A stretch of 5,179 bases of DNA from Parachlamydiaceae bacterium. Its GTDB lineage: Bacteria; Chlamydiota; Chlamydiia; Chlamydiales; Parachlamydiaceae. Position numbers and translations under genes: made by a program. The notes beneath the pieces were generated by a model. It made no database searches, was not told where the DNA came from, and saw nothing but the letters and a program-made list of their open reading frames with translations. The stretch lies in assembly GCA_013698165.1 (NCBI GenBank), contig JACCVN010000140.1:1-5179 (forward strand), read 5' to 3'. This document shows, in pieces, positions 4,864 to 5,179 of this stretch (position 1 is the first letter of the stretch; the number at the start of each line of letters is the position of its first letter).

Positions 4864-5179
4864 ATGAGGGACATGAAAGAATTTCTAAAAAAATTTCTCA
4901 ACCCTATCTTTTCATGGTTCACTAGATTATTCCATAAACAAAAAACACGGGATGAAGTTCTACAGAAAGAAAAGGAAATCGCACTTGAGGACGCACAAAG
5001 GATTGCGAAGGATTATTACTTCCTTGGAGAGGGAGAGGGCTATCACGAAATTACAGAAAAAGTAATGAAATCAAATAAAACCTCCCAAACCTTTAAAAAG
5101 CTTATTTTGGAAAGCGGTCGAAGATTTATCGTTTTTAACTATCCTAGCGACAAGCTCCAAGTCAAAGGGGTTCTTAGCT
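4864..5179 (+). CDS. 5' part of an unidentified gene, cut by the window end
   Basis: An open frame of 105 codons runs to the window edge without a stop. The start is ATG at 4864 or 4873. AAGAG lies 3 nt before the first; the second has AGGG only 2 nt upstream, so neither ribosome binding site is ideal. The N-terminus is short, basic and aromatic (MKEFLKKFLNPIFSWFTRLF from the second start), perhaps an amphipathic membrane-associating helix. A charged, Lys/Glu-rich helical stretch follows (about residues 28-55 from the first ATG), then a segment with GRRFIVFNYPSD that could be the first beta strand of a globular fold, for instance an alpha/beta hydrolase. The part seen is too short to name the family. 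That it is a real gene is supported by the promoter just upstream and codon use like its neighbours. Confidence 0.65.
   Translation, partial: MRDMKEFLKKFLNPIFSWFTRLFHKQKTRDEVLQKEKEIALEDAQRIAKDYYFLGEGEGYHEITEKVMKSNKTSQTFKKLILESGRRFIVFNYPSDKLQVKGVLS

Overview
The window looks like a stretch of a moderately AT-rich bacterial chromosome. Introns are absent, the ORFs have Shine-Dalgarno motifs, and two of the proteins carry bacterial secretion or lipoprotein signals. The lineage is not proven. A secreted serpin, a CPBP-type membrane protease, a Cys-rich lipoprotein and dispersed intergenic repeats would fit a host-associated bacterium, for example an amoeba-associated chlamydia-like organism or a Legionella-like one. 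I saw no marker gene that settles this, so it is a hypothesis only.

Layout. Positions 1-131 are a short flank with one weak hairpin. Positions 132-3071 hold a minus-strand cluster read right to left: a small lipoprotein (2355-3071), a CPBP/CAAX-type intramembrane metalloprotease (1455-2342) and a serpin with a signal peptide (132-1403). The gaps are 12 and 51 nt, no terminator is evident between the genes, and they are probably one operon. A 91-nt divergent intergenic region (3072-3162) separates this cluster from a plus-strand SAM-dependent methyltransferase with a Trp-rich C-terminal part (3163-4146).

Positions 4147-4863 contain no convincing gene but are dense in repeats. A 76-77 bp direct repeat occurs twice (4186-4262 and 4349-4424) and carries a doubled CCACAGAG motif. 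A 277-bp inverted-repeat element (4495-4771) follows. Its two halves are inverted copies of one ~68-nt unit, each with an outward-facing terminator-like hairpin, and the left copy holds a 41-nt structured insertion. After the element comes a good sigma70-type promoter (4808-4836) and the start of a plus-strand gene cut off by the window end (4864-5179).

How the genes may work together: a membrane protease and a secreted protease inhibitor sit in one transcription unit with a surface or periplasmic lipoprotein, which suggests an envelope proteolysis module or a defence against host proteases. The serpin has an intact inhibitory-type hinge and a predicted P1 Lys, pointing to trypsin-like targets. 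That functional link is inference from gene order, not shown by the sequence.
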